64,000 nucleotides of DNA from Nageia nagi (lineage: Eukaryota > Pinophyta), in assembly GCA_050084985.1 (NCBI GenBank), contig JBITNC010000001.1:75764001-75828000 (forward strand), read 5' to 3'. The translations under genes were made by a program, and so were the position numbers. The notes beneath the pieces are model-generated. The model did no database searches. It was not told the DNA's origin and saw only the letters and a list, made by a program, of their open reading frames with translations. This document shows, in pieces, positions 46,569-56,540 of this stretch. How positions within the stretch are numbered: position 1 is the first letter of the stretch; every line of letters starts with the position of its first letter.

Positions 46569-47594
46569 TGTAATTTACCCTTCTAGGGTTTATCCACTTA
46601 ATTTTTCATTCATTTACAAATTAGGAAATCAAAGTAGATGCTAATTAACTATCCAAACAAACACTCAACACTAAAATAAAATAGTATTAGCCAAATCAAA
46701 TATGAAGCTCATGTACGATGCGAATATGATCAATATGGAGCACAAATTTAGATCTATAACATAACAAAAATATAGGTCCAAAATACTCTAATTCACATAC
46801 ATTCCCATGCACAACAAAGAGTATAGCATAGTATAAATATATAGGAACATCATTTATATTCTAGATGGAATATGAGAGCCAATATCATGAATAATCAACT
46901 AAGAAAAGGTATACGAATGTAACAAGCCTATAACAAGTTATAGGGCAAATCTTAAGACTTCAAATATGCTCAGCCAAGACTCCTAAAGGCTAGCCTAAGA
47001 CCCAAGAAGGATCCCAAGCTTAGTGCAAGTCCTAAGATGACTCCCAATTGTTGGCACAAGCTTTCAAGTGACATGAATGATTGGCATAATTGTTTAGAAT
47101 ACTTCTCAAGGTTGGCACAAGCTTTCCTAATGATGTACAAGCTATAGAAGAGTCACTTCTAGGCAAGGGGACACCATCACCCCTAGAAGATAGATAAGAG
47201 AAGCATCCTTAAACTATGAATGATCCAAGATCAAATGCACAAGATGATATCTTCAAGTGACCAAATAAATTACCTCTATAGCATTCAAAACATACAATTG
47301 TATCTTTTAAGTTTGGCCAACCAAGGAGGGAAAAATAATAAAATATTAAAGTATCTTAAAATACCCCAATCATAGTTGACTTGATGCAGGGGCAATATTT
47401 TATTAAATGACCCTTTTTTATTATCTCAAGTAAACACATAATTCACCCAATTTGAGCACTTGCCTCCAAGGAATAGATATAAATATGATAAATAAATAAT
47501 TTGAGAAATAATGTACTCCTAATCTAAGTACTAAACATCATAATAAATAGGCATGAGGGATGGTATCTAGGTATCCCAATTTAGGGATATTACA
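46569..47594 (-). repeat. 3' LTR of element C
   Basis: On the minus strand it starts TGTAATATCCC and ends GGGTAAATTACA, a classical TG...CA LTR of about 1,026 bp. Its last ~330 bases match 56,189-56,500 collinearly. Shared words include GGGT(T/C)TATCCA, TTGCATTCATTTACAAAT-like wording and CATAACATAA.AAAATATAG. Confidence 0.8.
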
Positions 47595-47612
47595 AGTCCT
47601 TCCTCCTCAAAT
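47595..47612 (-). other. Polypurine tract of element C
   Basis: The minus strand reads AATTTGAGGAGGAAGGACT directly before TGTAATATCCC. An A/G run of this kind beside the 3' LTR primes plus-strand synthesis in LTR retrotransposons. It fixes the orientation of element C. Confidence 0.7.
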
Positions 47613-48805
47613 TGCTTACCCTTAAGCAATTACAAATGCATTCTAAAGTGTTTGTCCTATGCATAGCATTCTAAAGTGTTTTCCAAATGTGCCAACAAAT
47701 TCAAACATTCTCCAAAGTTATTCTTTGATGTTGCTAAGAAGATGCAATTATGGAGGCGGCTATCTCAAGGAGTAGAGGCGAGGAATAATGTTTGTAATGC
47801 ATGATTTTGTGTCTTTCTTCTAAACTAATCCCAATGCTTTTTTCCCCAAGAATGTGATCATAAATTATAGCTCATAGGATACTAACCTATTTTTTTATAC
47901 AAAAATGTTGTTCAAATACTTTTCATGTGTTATCCCTTTATAAGATCTAGTTATCATGTCTCTTGAGCCAATGGTAATAAACTTTGTAGGGCTATTCCGA
48001 ACCAAAAGGGTGAGCAAATAAGTCAATAGTGGAATGAATTTTTATTCCATCAAATCTATCTATTTAATACCAACAATCTTCAAATCAATCTCTCAACTAA
48101 AGTGTACTTGTTTATGTCAAACTGAAATATAAATGATTGTAAATTTGTACCTTGTTTGGTAACATCAAGATTCATGCATGTTGTTGCATAAAGTTTCATT
48201 AAATAATTATTTTTTTGTTGTTGTCCCTTCTTTGGTTAAGGGGTATGTTGTGGAATGGTGTGTTTGGTTGCCCCAAATTTTCAATAACAAATGAAGACAT
48301 GCTAGAAAATGTATGGTTATTATAAAGATGAAATGTCCACTATTTCCCCTTCTTAAAATATCATCATACCTTACTATTCAAAATATGAGAATACATAAGC
48401 CTCAGTTATGTCCATTGTTGATATGTATAATAGTTCTTTAATGGTGGAAAAATCCCTAGGACTATCAAAAAAATTAGAGTTAGTATCTTAGTTGTTCTTT
48501 GCTATTGGCGATTAATTTTGGTTCACTTTTTCCTTGTAATCATTATTGTAACTTCCAAGTATATTGTTCTCCCTCTTTGTTAGTGTATAGAGCCTTGTTT
48601 TGGTAAATTATTCTAACTTCATGTATCCTAAACTGACAATATACCCAAGAGATGAAAACATACCTGATAACTTATCATAAAATCCAATTGTATGGATCTT
48701 AAATGTCTCATGAGGGTTAGGACTATTTTTTTCTATCAAAGACATACTTATATTATTGTAGAAACTAAGAATACTCATATTTCAATTGTTATACCTTGTG
48801 TTATG
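47613..48805 (-). other. Element C internal remnant left of the Copia insertion
   Basis: About 1.2 kb between the polypurine tract and the Copia insertion. Minus-strand wording such as SLIEKNSPNPHETFKIHTIG can be read near 48,700, but no RT, RNase H or integrase block was found. It may be the junction of an internal deletion. Confidence 0.4.
48801..48805. other. Left target-site duplication of the Copia element (TTATG)
   Basis: TTATG directly precedes the 5' LTR and is repeated exactly at 53,965-53,969 after the 3' LTR. Confidence 0.92.
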
Positions 48806-49120
48806 TGTTGGAATTATATCCTACATATCCCTAAGTCCTAAGTTAATAGATTAATTAATTAGGATTAAGAGTATTTCCTAAAGTATTAATATTAGCTTGT
48901 GAGGAATATTTGGTCTATGTTGACCATATTCCATACTTAGCGTATTTGTTAGGATAGGCATCACTTATTGTCTTGTAGTTCACGTAGGTGTGCTATTTGT
49001 GATATTTGTTATGGTGTGAGAATATTGCATCTCAACCATTTAGCTTGTCTTGTAATGGCTCACAAAGCCTATATATGTAACTCATTTTTATGAGTAATAT
49101 AGAACATTATAGTTCTCGCA
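48806..49120 (+). repeat. 5' LTR of the Copia element
   Basis: 315 bp, TGTTGGAATT to CTCGCA. A TATA-like CTATATATG lies at 49,069-49,077, about 50 bases before the end. Partner at 53,649-53,964. Confidence 0.95.
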
Positions 49121-49122
49121 AA

Positions 49123-49134
49123 TGGTATCAGAGC
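49123..49134 (+). other. Copia primer-binding site (tRNA-iMet)
   Basis: TGGTATCAGAGC, complementary to the 3' end of plant initiator methionine tRNA, two bases after the LTR. The usual primer site of plant Copia elements. Confidence 0.95.
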
Positions 49135-49251
49135 TAGTTCAATCTATTGGGATTGAGTAGTGAGTGAGGTGACTTGTATGAAGTTTTGAAAGCTTCATTT
49201 GATGAGGATCCAACAACTCTTGGAAGAAGATTGTCAATTGTGATTGTAGCA

Positions 49252-50452
49252 ATGGCAAATTCAAATGGGAATGTTCCAATTCCAGAATTCAAAGGAGAGA
49301 ACTATGATTATTGGTCTACCAAAATGAGGCATTTGCTCATTGGTAAAGGCTATTGGGATATCATAGAAGAAGGCTATGATGAACCTACTAATTGGAGTCT
49401 AGTTCCAGCTACCCAAAAGCAAACCTTGAAGGAGGCACAAAAGAAGAATAGCATGGCAATGTACTTCATTCAAGCTACCTTAGATGAATCCATTTATCCA
49501 AGAATCACAAGTTGCACTTCAGCCCAAGAAGCTTGGAAAGTCTTGAAGGAGAGCTATGAAGGTAGCAAACAAGTCAAGCAAGTGAGGTTGCAAACTCTCA
49601 AAATGGAGTTTGAAAATCTCAGGATGAGAGAAGATGAGAAGGTTGGAGACTATTGTTTGAGAGCCAAGATTTGTGTAGACAAAATGAGAGCTCTTGGAGA
49701 AGAAGTAGAGAATGAGGTGATTGTAAAAAAGGTGTTGAGAACACTTTTTCCCAAGTGGACCCAAGTCTCCATTGTGATTGAGGAGAGTAAGGATCTATCT
49801 ACTCTCACCTATGATAAGCTCATAGGATCATTAATGTCTCATGAGGAAAGGTTTTCTTCAACTCCACATCTTGGAGGCATGGAAGAAATAGCTTTTTCAT
49901 CCAAAGAGGGTGAAACTAGTGGCCAAGCCAAAGGCCATGGAAGAGGTAGAGGAAGATCTCCCTTTAGAGGAAGAGGAAGAGGAAGAAAAGGTCCTCAAGG
50001 TAGAGGAAGTGGAAGAGGTGATAAAAGTAACAAGCAATATTACTATTTCCATAGATATGGACACTTTGAGAAGGAATGTAGAACAAAGGCTGCAAATGAA
50101 GCAAAGGAGAGTGCAAACTATGGAGAGGAAGGAGAGCCTTCTTCACTTTTCTTGTCATATGGAAAATCTGATCAAAACATGGGACAAACATGGCTTCTTG
50201 ATACTGGTTGTAACAATCATATGACTAGTAATGGAGAATTATTTTCTTCAATCAACAACTCATATAAGTCCAAGATCACTCTTGGAGATGATAAAGCCTT
50301 GCATGTTGAAGGCATTGAAGCTATGGATGTGCACACCAAAGAAGGTATTAAGAAGGTAAAGGATGTTTATCATATTCCCAATTTGAAGCATAATCTCTTG
50401 AGTGTTGGTCAAATGATGGAGCATAATTATAGTCTTTTATTTGCAAAGAATG
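49252..50452 (+). CDS. Copia gag and aspartic protease
   Basis: I start at ATG 49,252 (MANSNGNVPIPEFKGENYDYW), the normal beginning of UBN2-type Copia gag; the frame is open upstream as well. Blocks are KMRHLLIGKGYWDII, then AMYFIQATLDESIYPRI, AWKVLKESYEG, LKMEFENLRMREDEKV, the GRGRGR-rich RNA-binding tail, and a zinc-knuckle remnant YYYFHRYGHFEKEC. In that remnant two of the three knuckle cysteines are replaced, which would disable zinc binding. The protease follows with WLLDTGCNNHMT (active Asp-Thr-Gly), HIPNLKHNLLSVGQ. The gag-to-protease frame is intact for about 400 codons and breaks by frameshift near 50,452, where pol continues in the next frame. Confidence 0.88.
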
Positions 50453-52158
50453 CTTGCAAGATTTTGGTAATGGGAATAGGCTTGTTACTACTGTTCCAAT
50501 GACCAAAAATAGATTTTTCCCTCTCAAATTTGGGGAGCAAGGTACCAATTTTGCACATGTGGCTATTGATAATAAAAATTGGTTGTGGCACTTGAGATAT
50601 GGGCATTTAAATTTCTCAAGTTTGAAGACATTGGCTTCTCAAGAGATGGTTTATGGGCTTCCAAAAGTAGATGATCCAAAGAATATTTGTGAAGGATGTG
50701 TATTGGGAAAGCATTCAAGGAAAAGCTTTCCAAAAGATCAAGCATGGAGGGCTTCCTATCCCCTACAATTGGTGCATAGTGATTTGTGTGGACCTATGCA
50801 AACTCAAAGTCTTGGTAAGAACTACTACTTCCTCACTTTCATTGATGATTTTTCAAGAATGTGTTGGGGTACCTCTTGAAAACTAAAGATGAAACATTTG
50901 ATAAATTCAAAGAATTCAAAATAAAAGTTGAAAATGAAAGTGGGTATGCAATCAAGTGTTTAAGAAGTGATAAAGGAGGTGAATTTTGTTCCAATGAATT
51001 CTTCAATTTTTGTAATAATTGTGGAATTAAAAGGCAATTAACAAGTGCATACACACCACAACAAAATGAAGTGGCTGAAAGAAAGAATATAACCTTGAAT
51101 AATATGGCTAGAAGTATGCTCAAAACTAAGAATTTATCAAATATGTATTGGGAGGAGGCAATTAGGACAGCCATGTATCTCTTGAATAGATGTCCTACCT
51201 CTAGCTTGGATGGGGTGACACCATATGAAGCTTGGTATGGCAAAAAGCCAACTATTGCAATTTGAAAGTTTTTGGTTGTTTAGCCTATGATCATGTTCCA
51301 AAAGAAAATAGGCAAAAGCTTGATGCAAAAAGTGAACCATGTATCTTTATTGGGTATTGTGAAAATACCAAAGCATGGAGATTGTACAATCCAAAAATTG
51401 AAAAGCTTATTGTATCTAGAGATGTGATTTTTGATGAAGGGGGAGCATGGGGTCATCAAAAATACTATTTGGATGGTGATTCCAATAATAGTGGCTCTCC
51501 AAATGTGCAAGCAAAGATTCAGCTCAAGCAAGCAAAAATACCTCAAGATGGCAATCATGTAAGTTCTTTCAATTCTAGCCCATGTTCTTCACCAAGTTCA
51601 AAATCCTCAAGTGATGGTTCTTTGGAGGAAGCAAAAATAAATTTAAAGAAACATAAGCAATTTTTGATTGATCATCCATCATCACAAATGCTTGATCAAA
51701 ACTTTGGTAGAAGAATAACTAGAGCACAAGCTAAAGAAATGGAAAGTGTTGTTAATAATCTTCAAAATATGTACTTGTATGGAGATAGCAATGATGATGA
51801 ACCAAAAGGTGATGTGGTAAATTATGCTTTGATGAGTATAATTAATGTTGAACCTTATTGTTATGAAATTGCATGTACTAATGATTTGTGGATGAAAGCA
51901 ATGCAAGAGGAGATGGATTCCATCAAGGAAAATGATACTTGGGAGCTAGTTGAGCTTCCACAAGGAAAGAAGGTAGTAGGCTCCAAGTGGGTCTACAAGA
52001 CAAAGTATAATGCGAATGGCACTATTCAAAAACACAAAGCAAGACTAGTGGCAAAAGGTTTCACTCAAAAGTATGGCATTGATTATGAAGAGACTTTTGC
52101 ACCCGTTGCAAGGCAAGAGACAATTAGATTGGTTCTATCCTTGGCTGCCCAAAAAGGA
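50453..52158 (+). pseudogene. Copia integrase and first part of RT (frameshifted)
   Basis: The gag-pre-integrase zinc region WLWHLRYGHLNFSSLK ... CEGCVLGKHSRKSF is at 50,578-50,730. The integrase core has LVHSDLCGPM (first Asp), LRSDKGGEFCS (second Asp) and TPQQNEVAERKN (third acid; the usual NGVAERKN has Gly where Glu stands here). Later come LKVFGCLAYDHVPKE, IFIGYCENTKAWRLYNP and SRDVIFDE. RT begins WMKAMQEEMDSIKENDTWEL and runs through VGSKWVYKTKYNANGTI, KARLVAKGFTQKYGIDYEETFAPVAR and LSLAAQKGWRVH. Frameshifts are near 50,866 and 51,250. Integrase and RT together would insert and copy the element; this copy cannot make either intact. Confidence 0.9.
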
Positions 52159-52291
52159 TGGAGAGTGCATTCTTGAATGGATACATACAAAAAGAGGTAT
52201 ATGTACAACAACATCAAGGATTTGAGATCAAAGGCAAAGAGGACATGGTCTACAAATTGAAGAAGGCCTTGTATGGCCTCAAACAAGCTCC
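52158..52291 (+). pseudogene. Last RT piece before the cargo junction
   Basis: SAFLNGYIQKEVYVQQHQGF and VYKLKKALYGLKQAP continue the RT fingers/palm. Between GWRVH and SAFLNG the usual QLDVK segment is missing. The break falls at the word AGTGCAT, which would occur on both sides of the missing bases, suggesting a microhomology deletion. After YGLKQAP the family continues RxWY and later the YVDD catalytic motif; here it switches to unrelated sequence at about 52,291. Confidence 0.85.
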
Positions 52292-53580
52292 ATTATTCTT
52301 CACTCCCAAGAAAGAGGCATATTGTGAACCCATTCTTATGATGGAGAATGAGGAGGAGCCTTGCTTATTTGAAAGTTTTTTGGAGGAGTCTTATGATGAA
52401 GACTTATGTGAACACATGTCTTTTGAATAAGGCATGCATTATTGTAATGATGATGAATTCTTCCTTGAAGAAGAAGACACATATGATGAAAACTATGAAG
52501 GAGAATTCCTTGGAGAGGAATTAGATTGGCCTTGTGATGATCCATGTCTTATGGAAGAGACATTTGAAGAGTGCTCCATGGTGGAGGCACAAACTAAAGA
52601 AGTCATTCTCATGGAGGAGAATGAGGAGGAGTCAACCCAATGTTGGCAAGAGTTCTTTTTTGATAAAGAACAAGATGAAGACACCCTTGAGGAGGAGTGT
52701 TCCATGGCTGAAAACTACTCACATGGAGTAGATGAAACTCACTCACATGGAGTGAATGAAGACAAGGCTCAAATCATATGTGATGATGATTCCATTGCTC
52801 AAGTTGATGGTGAAGACACCCAATGTGAAGATCATCAAGAAGAAACTCTCAAGGAGGAGAGTGTATGTGAGAATCTTCTTCTTGTTGAGAAGAGAGGAGA
52901 AGATGAGGAATGCTTCATGGAGGAAGCACAACATGATGATTGTCTTATGAAGATAATATGGGATGATGATCTTAGAGAGGTCATTGATGAAGAACTTGGG
53001 TCATGTGGATCCAAATTAAGAATGTAAAACCTTAGTTAGGTGTGATATTTGGAGTGATAATTTGTGTGAGGAGCAACTCAAAGTTGCATATGTAATTAGT
53101 CAATGTGTGGCTATGTATTGTCTCAAAGTGTGTGTAGACATTTGTGAGAGAGTAGTGTGGTATAATGATTATTGTGAAATGATGAGAACATACTCATGTG
53201 GAGTATGCTATGATGTAATGAATGCAAGAGCAAATGACTACTTGCAAACATGGTTTAAACACCATATAAAAAATGAGAGAGAGATGAAAGAATGGTTCAA
53301 ACACCATTGTGAGAGAGATTGGTTCTTGAAAACCAATACTTATAGCAATTATGGAATACCACTACAAGCATGGTTTGAGGACCATGAAGAAGAGAGAATA
53401 TGGTTGTTGAAGACCATAAAGAATTTTGTTCAAAGGGGAGCAAATTACCAAAAAGCACTCAATCTTGGAGGAGCAACATCAACAATGGATGAGATCCCAC
53501 TTAGAGAGTGGAAGGAGTGCTACCACTTATTTCTTGAAAATTTTGATTTTCTTTTGTATGATTGGAGGAAATGAAAAAGG
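52292..53580 (+). pseudogene. Unrelated cargo coding sequence in the Copia element
   Basis: The frame continues from RT into LFFTPKKEAYCEPILMMENE, one TAA at 52,428, then 52,434-53,027. That part is a very acidic stretch with recurring EEC(S/F)M and ME(E/N) words, a SHGVDETHSHGVNED duplication and many Asp/Glu/Cys. A one-frame change near 53,030 leads to CDIWSDNLCEEQLKVAYVIS and on to a stop at 53,574. This second part has Cys-rich helices (CLKVCVDICERVVWYNDYCE) and three related units: LQTWFKHHIKNEREM, KEWFKHHCERDWFLK, LQAWFEDHEEERIWLLK. Total about 425 codons. I do not recognise the protein, and it shows no RT or RNase H motif. It fills the place of the missing pol sequence up to the polypurine tract. 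Host gene capture, or a family-specific ORF, are the two readings. Confidence 0.65.
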
Positions 53581-53637
53581 TTATGTTTCTTCCAACTTTG
53601 TAATGCTTAAGAACTCTTGCATGAGTTACTTAGCATT

Positions 53638-53648
53638 AAAGGGGAGAA
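53638..53648 (+). other. Copia polypurine tract
   Basis: AAAGGGGAGAA ends exactly where the 3' LTR begins (TGTTCGAATT). It primes plus-strand DNA synthesis. Confidence 0.92.
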
Positions 53649-53964
53649 TGTTCGAATTATATCCTACATATCCCTAAGTCCTAAGTTAATAGATTAATTA
53701 ATTAGGATTAAGAGTATTTCCTAAAGTATTAATATTAGCTTGTGAGGAATATTTGATCTATGTTGACCATATTCCATACTTAGCGTATTTGTTAGGATAG
53801 GCATCACTTATTGTCTTGTAGTTCACGTAGGTTGTGCTATTTGTAATATTTGTTATGGTGTGAGAATATTTTATCTCAACCATTTAGCTTGTCTTGTAAT
53901 GGCTCACAAAGCTTATATATGTAACTCATTTTTATGAGTAATATAGAACATTATAGTTCTCTCA
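53649..53964 (+). repeat. 3' LTR of the Copia element
   Basis: 316 bp, TGTTCGAATT to CTCTCA. It differs from the 5' LTR at about seven sites plus a one-base insertion; most differences are transitions. Confidence 0.95.
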
Positions 53965-53969
53965 TTATG
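53965..53969. other. Right target-site duplication of the Copia element (TTATG)
   Basis: Exact copy of 48,801-48,805. Confidence 0.92.
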
Positions 53970-54345
53970 GTAGATAGTGGTGATCTCTAAACTATTAACC
54001 ATTATCCAAGAGTGTGTGACATGGATGCCTCTAAAAGTTACCTTCCTTCCTTTCTAAAAGAAACACATTTCAAAATTACATCTTCCAATTGGATAGTACA
54101 ACCATTGGACTTCTTGTATGATGTGAGGGAACCCAACCATGGGATAATTATAAAAATTGGCTATAATGGTATATTTTCCAATGGTAAATATAATATTTTT
54201 GACCATCCACTTGCATCTAGTTTGGTATCCCCTATAATTGGTGACTCTAAACTCTTTCCAAATGTTCTCTAAGTAAAAATGCTTCATCAATGAAGTTACT
54301 AGTGGCTCTAATGTTTACTAGGGTAATGGTGAATTCTCCTATAAA
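53970..54345 (-). pseudogene. Element C protease-like domain 2
   Basis: On the minus strand a degenerate active site reads LVNIRATSNFIDEAF at about 54,330-54,290 (usual form LVDSGATHNFIDxxF; Asp to Asn and Gly to Arg). It is followed in another frame by RVTNYRGYQ, NIIFTIGKYTIIANFYNYP, IIQEVQWLYYPIG and KGRKVTFRGIH. This matches the RVP-type protease of plant Ty3 elements, ending with the LGVQWLxxLG and VxLRG blocks. The Copia insertion cuts in just downstream. Confidence 0.65.
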
Positions 54346-54682
54346 GTGCCCTTACAATTCAAGAAGGGTATTTTATAGGTTTAATCAAAGGTTGAATTAG
54401 TTCTCTAAGATTCCTTTTGACTATTTTTGTAGGTAAGTGAGGGGTGTCTTTTGTGGCTAATCTATTCCCATATATATAAGGCCTAGTAGTCAACATAGGC
54501 ATCTTAGAGAATGTTTGGTGGGGTTTTATCACTTATAGACAAGGTTGAAAACTAATTTTATTTTCAACAATTGAAGATTGTAAAGAGGATACAAAAGGAA
54601 ATGAAGTCACATATGTACCTTAATCTTGGATCCCCTTTGGTGTCAAATTCCATATTTGTTCCAATGATCTCCTTATATCTTC

Positions 54683-54990
54683 TTATAGTCCTAGGCTTGA
54701 GGTAGTCTCTTCTTTGGCACTTGATATAGTTCCCTCCAATCTCTTGAGAGGATTATTTTGTTTCTTATCATCATTGATTCCCTTGAACTTGAATTGCAAG
54801 GTTGAGTGGTTGGTGGTGTAGTCTCCCAAGGATACGAACCATTGTACCCCTAAGACTACATGAGATGAATCACCCAATGGTGAGATGAAGTCATCTTAAA
54901 TAATGCATTATTTAAAGATAAAATTCATCTTAGGAATATATGTATTGCAATACATAATGTTCCCATTTCTAAATATCATTCTCATTACAC
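54683..54990 (-). pseudogene. Element C protease-like domain 1
   Basis: The minus strand reads FRNGNIMYCNTYIPKM, then DDF.SPLGDSSHVVLGVQWF, VSLGDYTTNHSTLQFKFKG. This is the C-terminal two thirds of an RVP-type Ty3 protease. It lies between gag and the second protease-like domain, so the same type of module appears twice in a row. An active-site Asp-x-Gly block was not found upstream of it. Confidence 0.65.
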
Positions 54991-55079
54991 TCATCACTAT
55001 CCTCATACTCCTCATTTGATGGACCTTTTTCTTTAAAAACCCCAATGTAATGTATTGCTTTCTTTCCAAGGCAATGATG

Positions 55080-55700
55080 ACCCAATCTATAAGGTTATTT
55101 AAAACTAATGAATATATTATTCCTTCTTAATTCATGTCTTTCATTCCTCTCATACATGGTTCTTATTTGTATGTAATAGGAGGAGTAAGTGTGGGCATCC
55201 TAGTTGGTGAATCTCTTCTTGATGATGAAGTGTCTTTCTTGAAGGGAGCTTCCATGCTAGGTTTATGATATGGTGTCACATGCTTGGCCCTTGTAAGAGT
55301 AGAATTTTTAGGATTAAGAGTCATCTTGAATGCATCCTTTGAGTAAGTGAGTCAAAAGATTTGACCAAGCCCTTCAATGGTTATTTAAGTCCCTCCATAA
55401 CTAGGAAAGTTATCCACTTATTTCACACATCTGAAACCATAACTAAAATTATTCAAGATAATTTCCCATGGTTGTAGTTTGTTGAAGTGTATCCATCTCT
55501 CTAAAATACTCTTCCTCATCAATTTTCTAAAACCTATCAAGAATTCTTCTACAAAAATATTCGAAGTTCACAAGTTAGTTATGACCCAATATGGTGAAAC
55601 CATTTTCCCACCATTCATATGTTATACCATCAAGGTGAAGGTAGGTAAATCCTATTTCATTCATCTCTCTTATACATAAAAAAGTGAATTATTTTGAAGC
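55080..55700 (-). pseudogene. Element C gag (capsid)
   Basis: The minus strand contains MNEIGFTYLHLDGITYEWWE, GFTILGHN, LVNFEYFCRRILDRF and KIDEEEYFREMDTLQQT. This is the WW..LxxxGHxxLVxWExFxxRFLxRFxxxDExEYFxxLxxLxQTGxV pattern of Ty3 gag seen in a common plant group that uses an iMet primer. A less well preserved N-terminal part extends towards the primer site. Stops, including TAG/TAA at Gln- or Glu-like positions, break the frame. Confidence 0.75.
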
Positions 55701-56168
55701 TTTTGTAGCTAAGCCCTAAGTGTATAGTTATTACAACCAAACATAGGTATTTGCATCTTTTGTAGGTGTTTATTATCTTGTTAATCATTCCATTTTCCTA
55801 TTTTAAGTTTGGCACTATTATGTTGATATTGAGTAAAGTAGGTCACAATCCTAGAGGCATGGATGAGTTGGCTAAAGGTGGTCAAATAGGGAAAATGAGT
55901 TCTTCACTTCATTGATCCAATGTGGACACCATAGATGGGATTCTTTATCCCTCTTGTGATTGTAGAGTTCATTCAAGTGCATCTGCCTTATTCACAAGTT
56001 AAGATAGAAAGTATACCATGCTTGTAAATTATTTTTTTAGATATACCTCTCATGCCTTATCCATTATTTTATTCACTTTCACTCTCAATCTTCAAGGAAT
56101 CCTTATTTATTATTGTATAGTATTGATGCTTTGGTATGTAGGAAGTCCTCACACATTGGTAGGTCTTT

Positions 56169-56182
56169 GAACTCTGATACCA
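56169..56182 (-). other. Primer-binding site of element C (tRNA-iMet)
   Basis: The minus strand reads TGGTATCAGAGTTC, matching the initiator-Met tRNA primer site. It lies six bases from the 5' LTR end and so fixes the element's direction and left-to-right order. Confidence 0.88.
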
Positions 56183-56188
56183 CTACAA

Positions 56189-56540
56189 TGTACCCTTATA
56201 GGGTCTATCCAATTTCTTACTTAATTTTGCATTCATTTACAAATTTGGAAATCAAAGTAAATTCTCATTAAACACCCAAACATATGCTCAAAATTAAAAT
56301 ATGAAGGTAGTAGCCAAATTTATTATAAAGCTCATGTGTCATGCAAATATAACCAATCTAGGGTTCAAATTCATATCCATAACATAAAAAAAATATAGCT
56401 CTAAAATAATATAATCCATATATATTACCATGCACAATGAATGTTATAACATAACAAAAATATATAGGAATATTCATTTATATTCAAGATGCAATATGAT
56501 GGTAAGTGCAAGAAGATGAGTCCCACTTTGGAGGAAGTCT
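56189..56540 (-). repeat. 5' LTR of element C (truncated)
   Basis: About 330 bases match the 3' LTR collinearly. After about 56,500 a gap of roughly 130-140 bases relative to the 3' LTR can be inferred, then weak matching to about 56,540, then none. The TGTAATATCCC end is missing, so no target duplication can be tested. Confidence 0.65.

Larger units (their letters stand above)
48806..53964 (+). mobile_element. Copia LTR retrotransposon, young, pol-truncated with cargo
   Basis: Complete LTR-to-LTR insertion of 5,159 bp with a perfect 5-bp target duplication, an initiator-Met primer site and a polypurine tract. By eye the two LTRs differ at about 7 substitutions and one indel in 315 positions (about 2%), so insertion is recent compared with everything else in the window. 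Order is gag, protease, integrase, and the first part of RT. About 1.3 kb of unrelated coding sequence then stands where the rest of RT and RNase H should be. It cannot be autonomous. Confidence 0.93.
46569..56540 (-). mobile_element. Ty3/gypsy element C, lacking RT to integrase
   Basis: A minus-strand element with its 3' LTR at 46,569-47,594, a polypurine tract beside it, a primer-binding site at 56,169-56,182, and a truncated 5' LTR from 56,189. Removing the nested Copia (48,806-53,964) leaves an internal region of only about 3.4 kb. That region has gag and protease but no RT, RNase H or integrase wording. It is either an internal deletion derivative or a non-autonomous gag-protease element. 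Confidence 0.75.

Noticed and set aside
50839-51243. 134-codon minus ORF opposite Copia integrase
   Set aside because: Antisense to clear integrase motifs (LRSDKGGEF, AERKN) on the plus strand.
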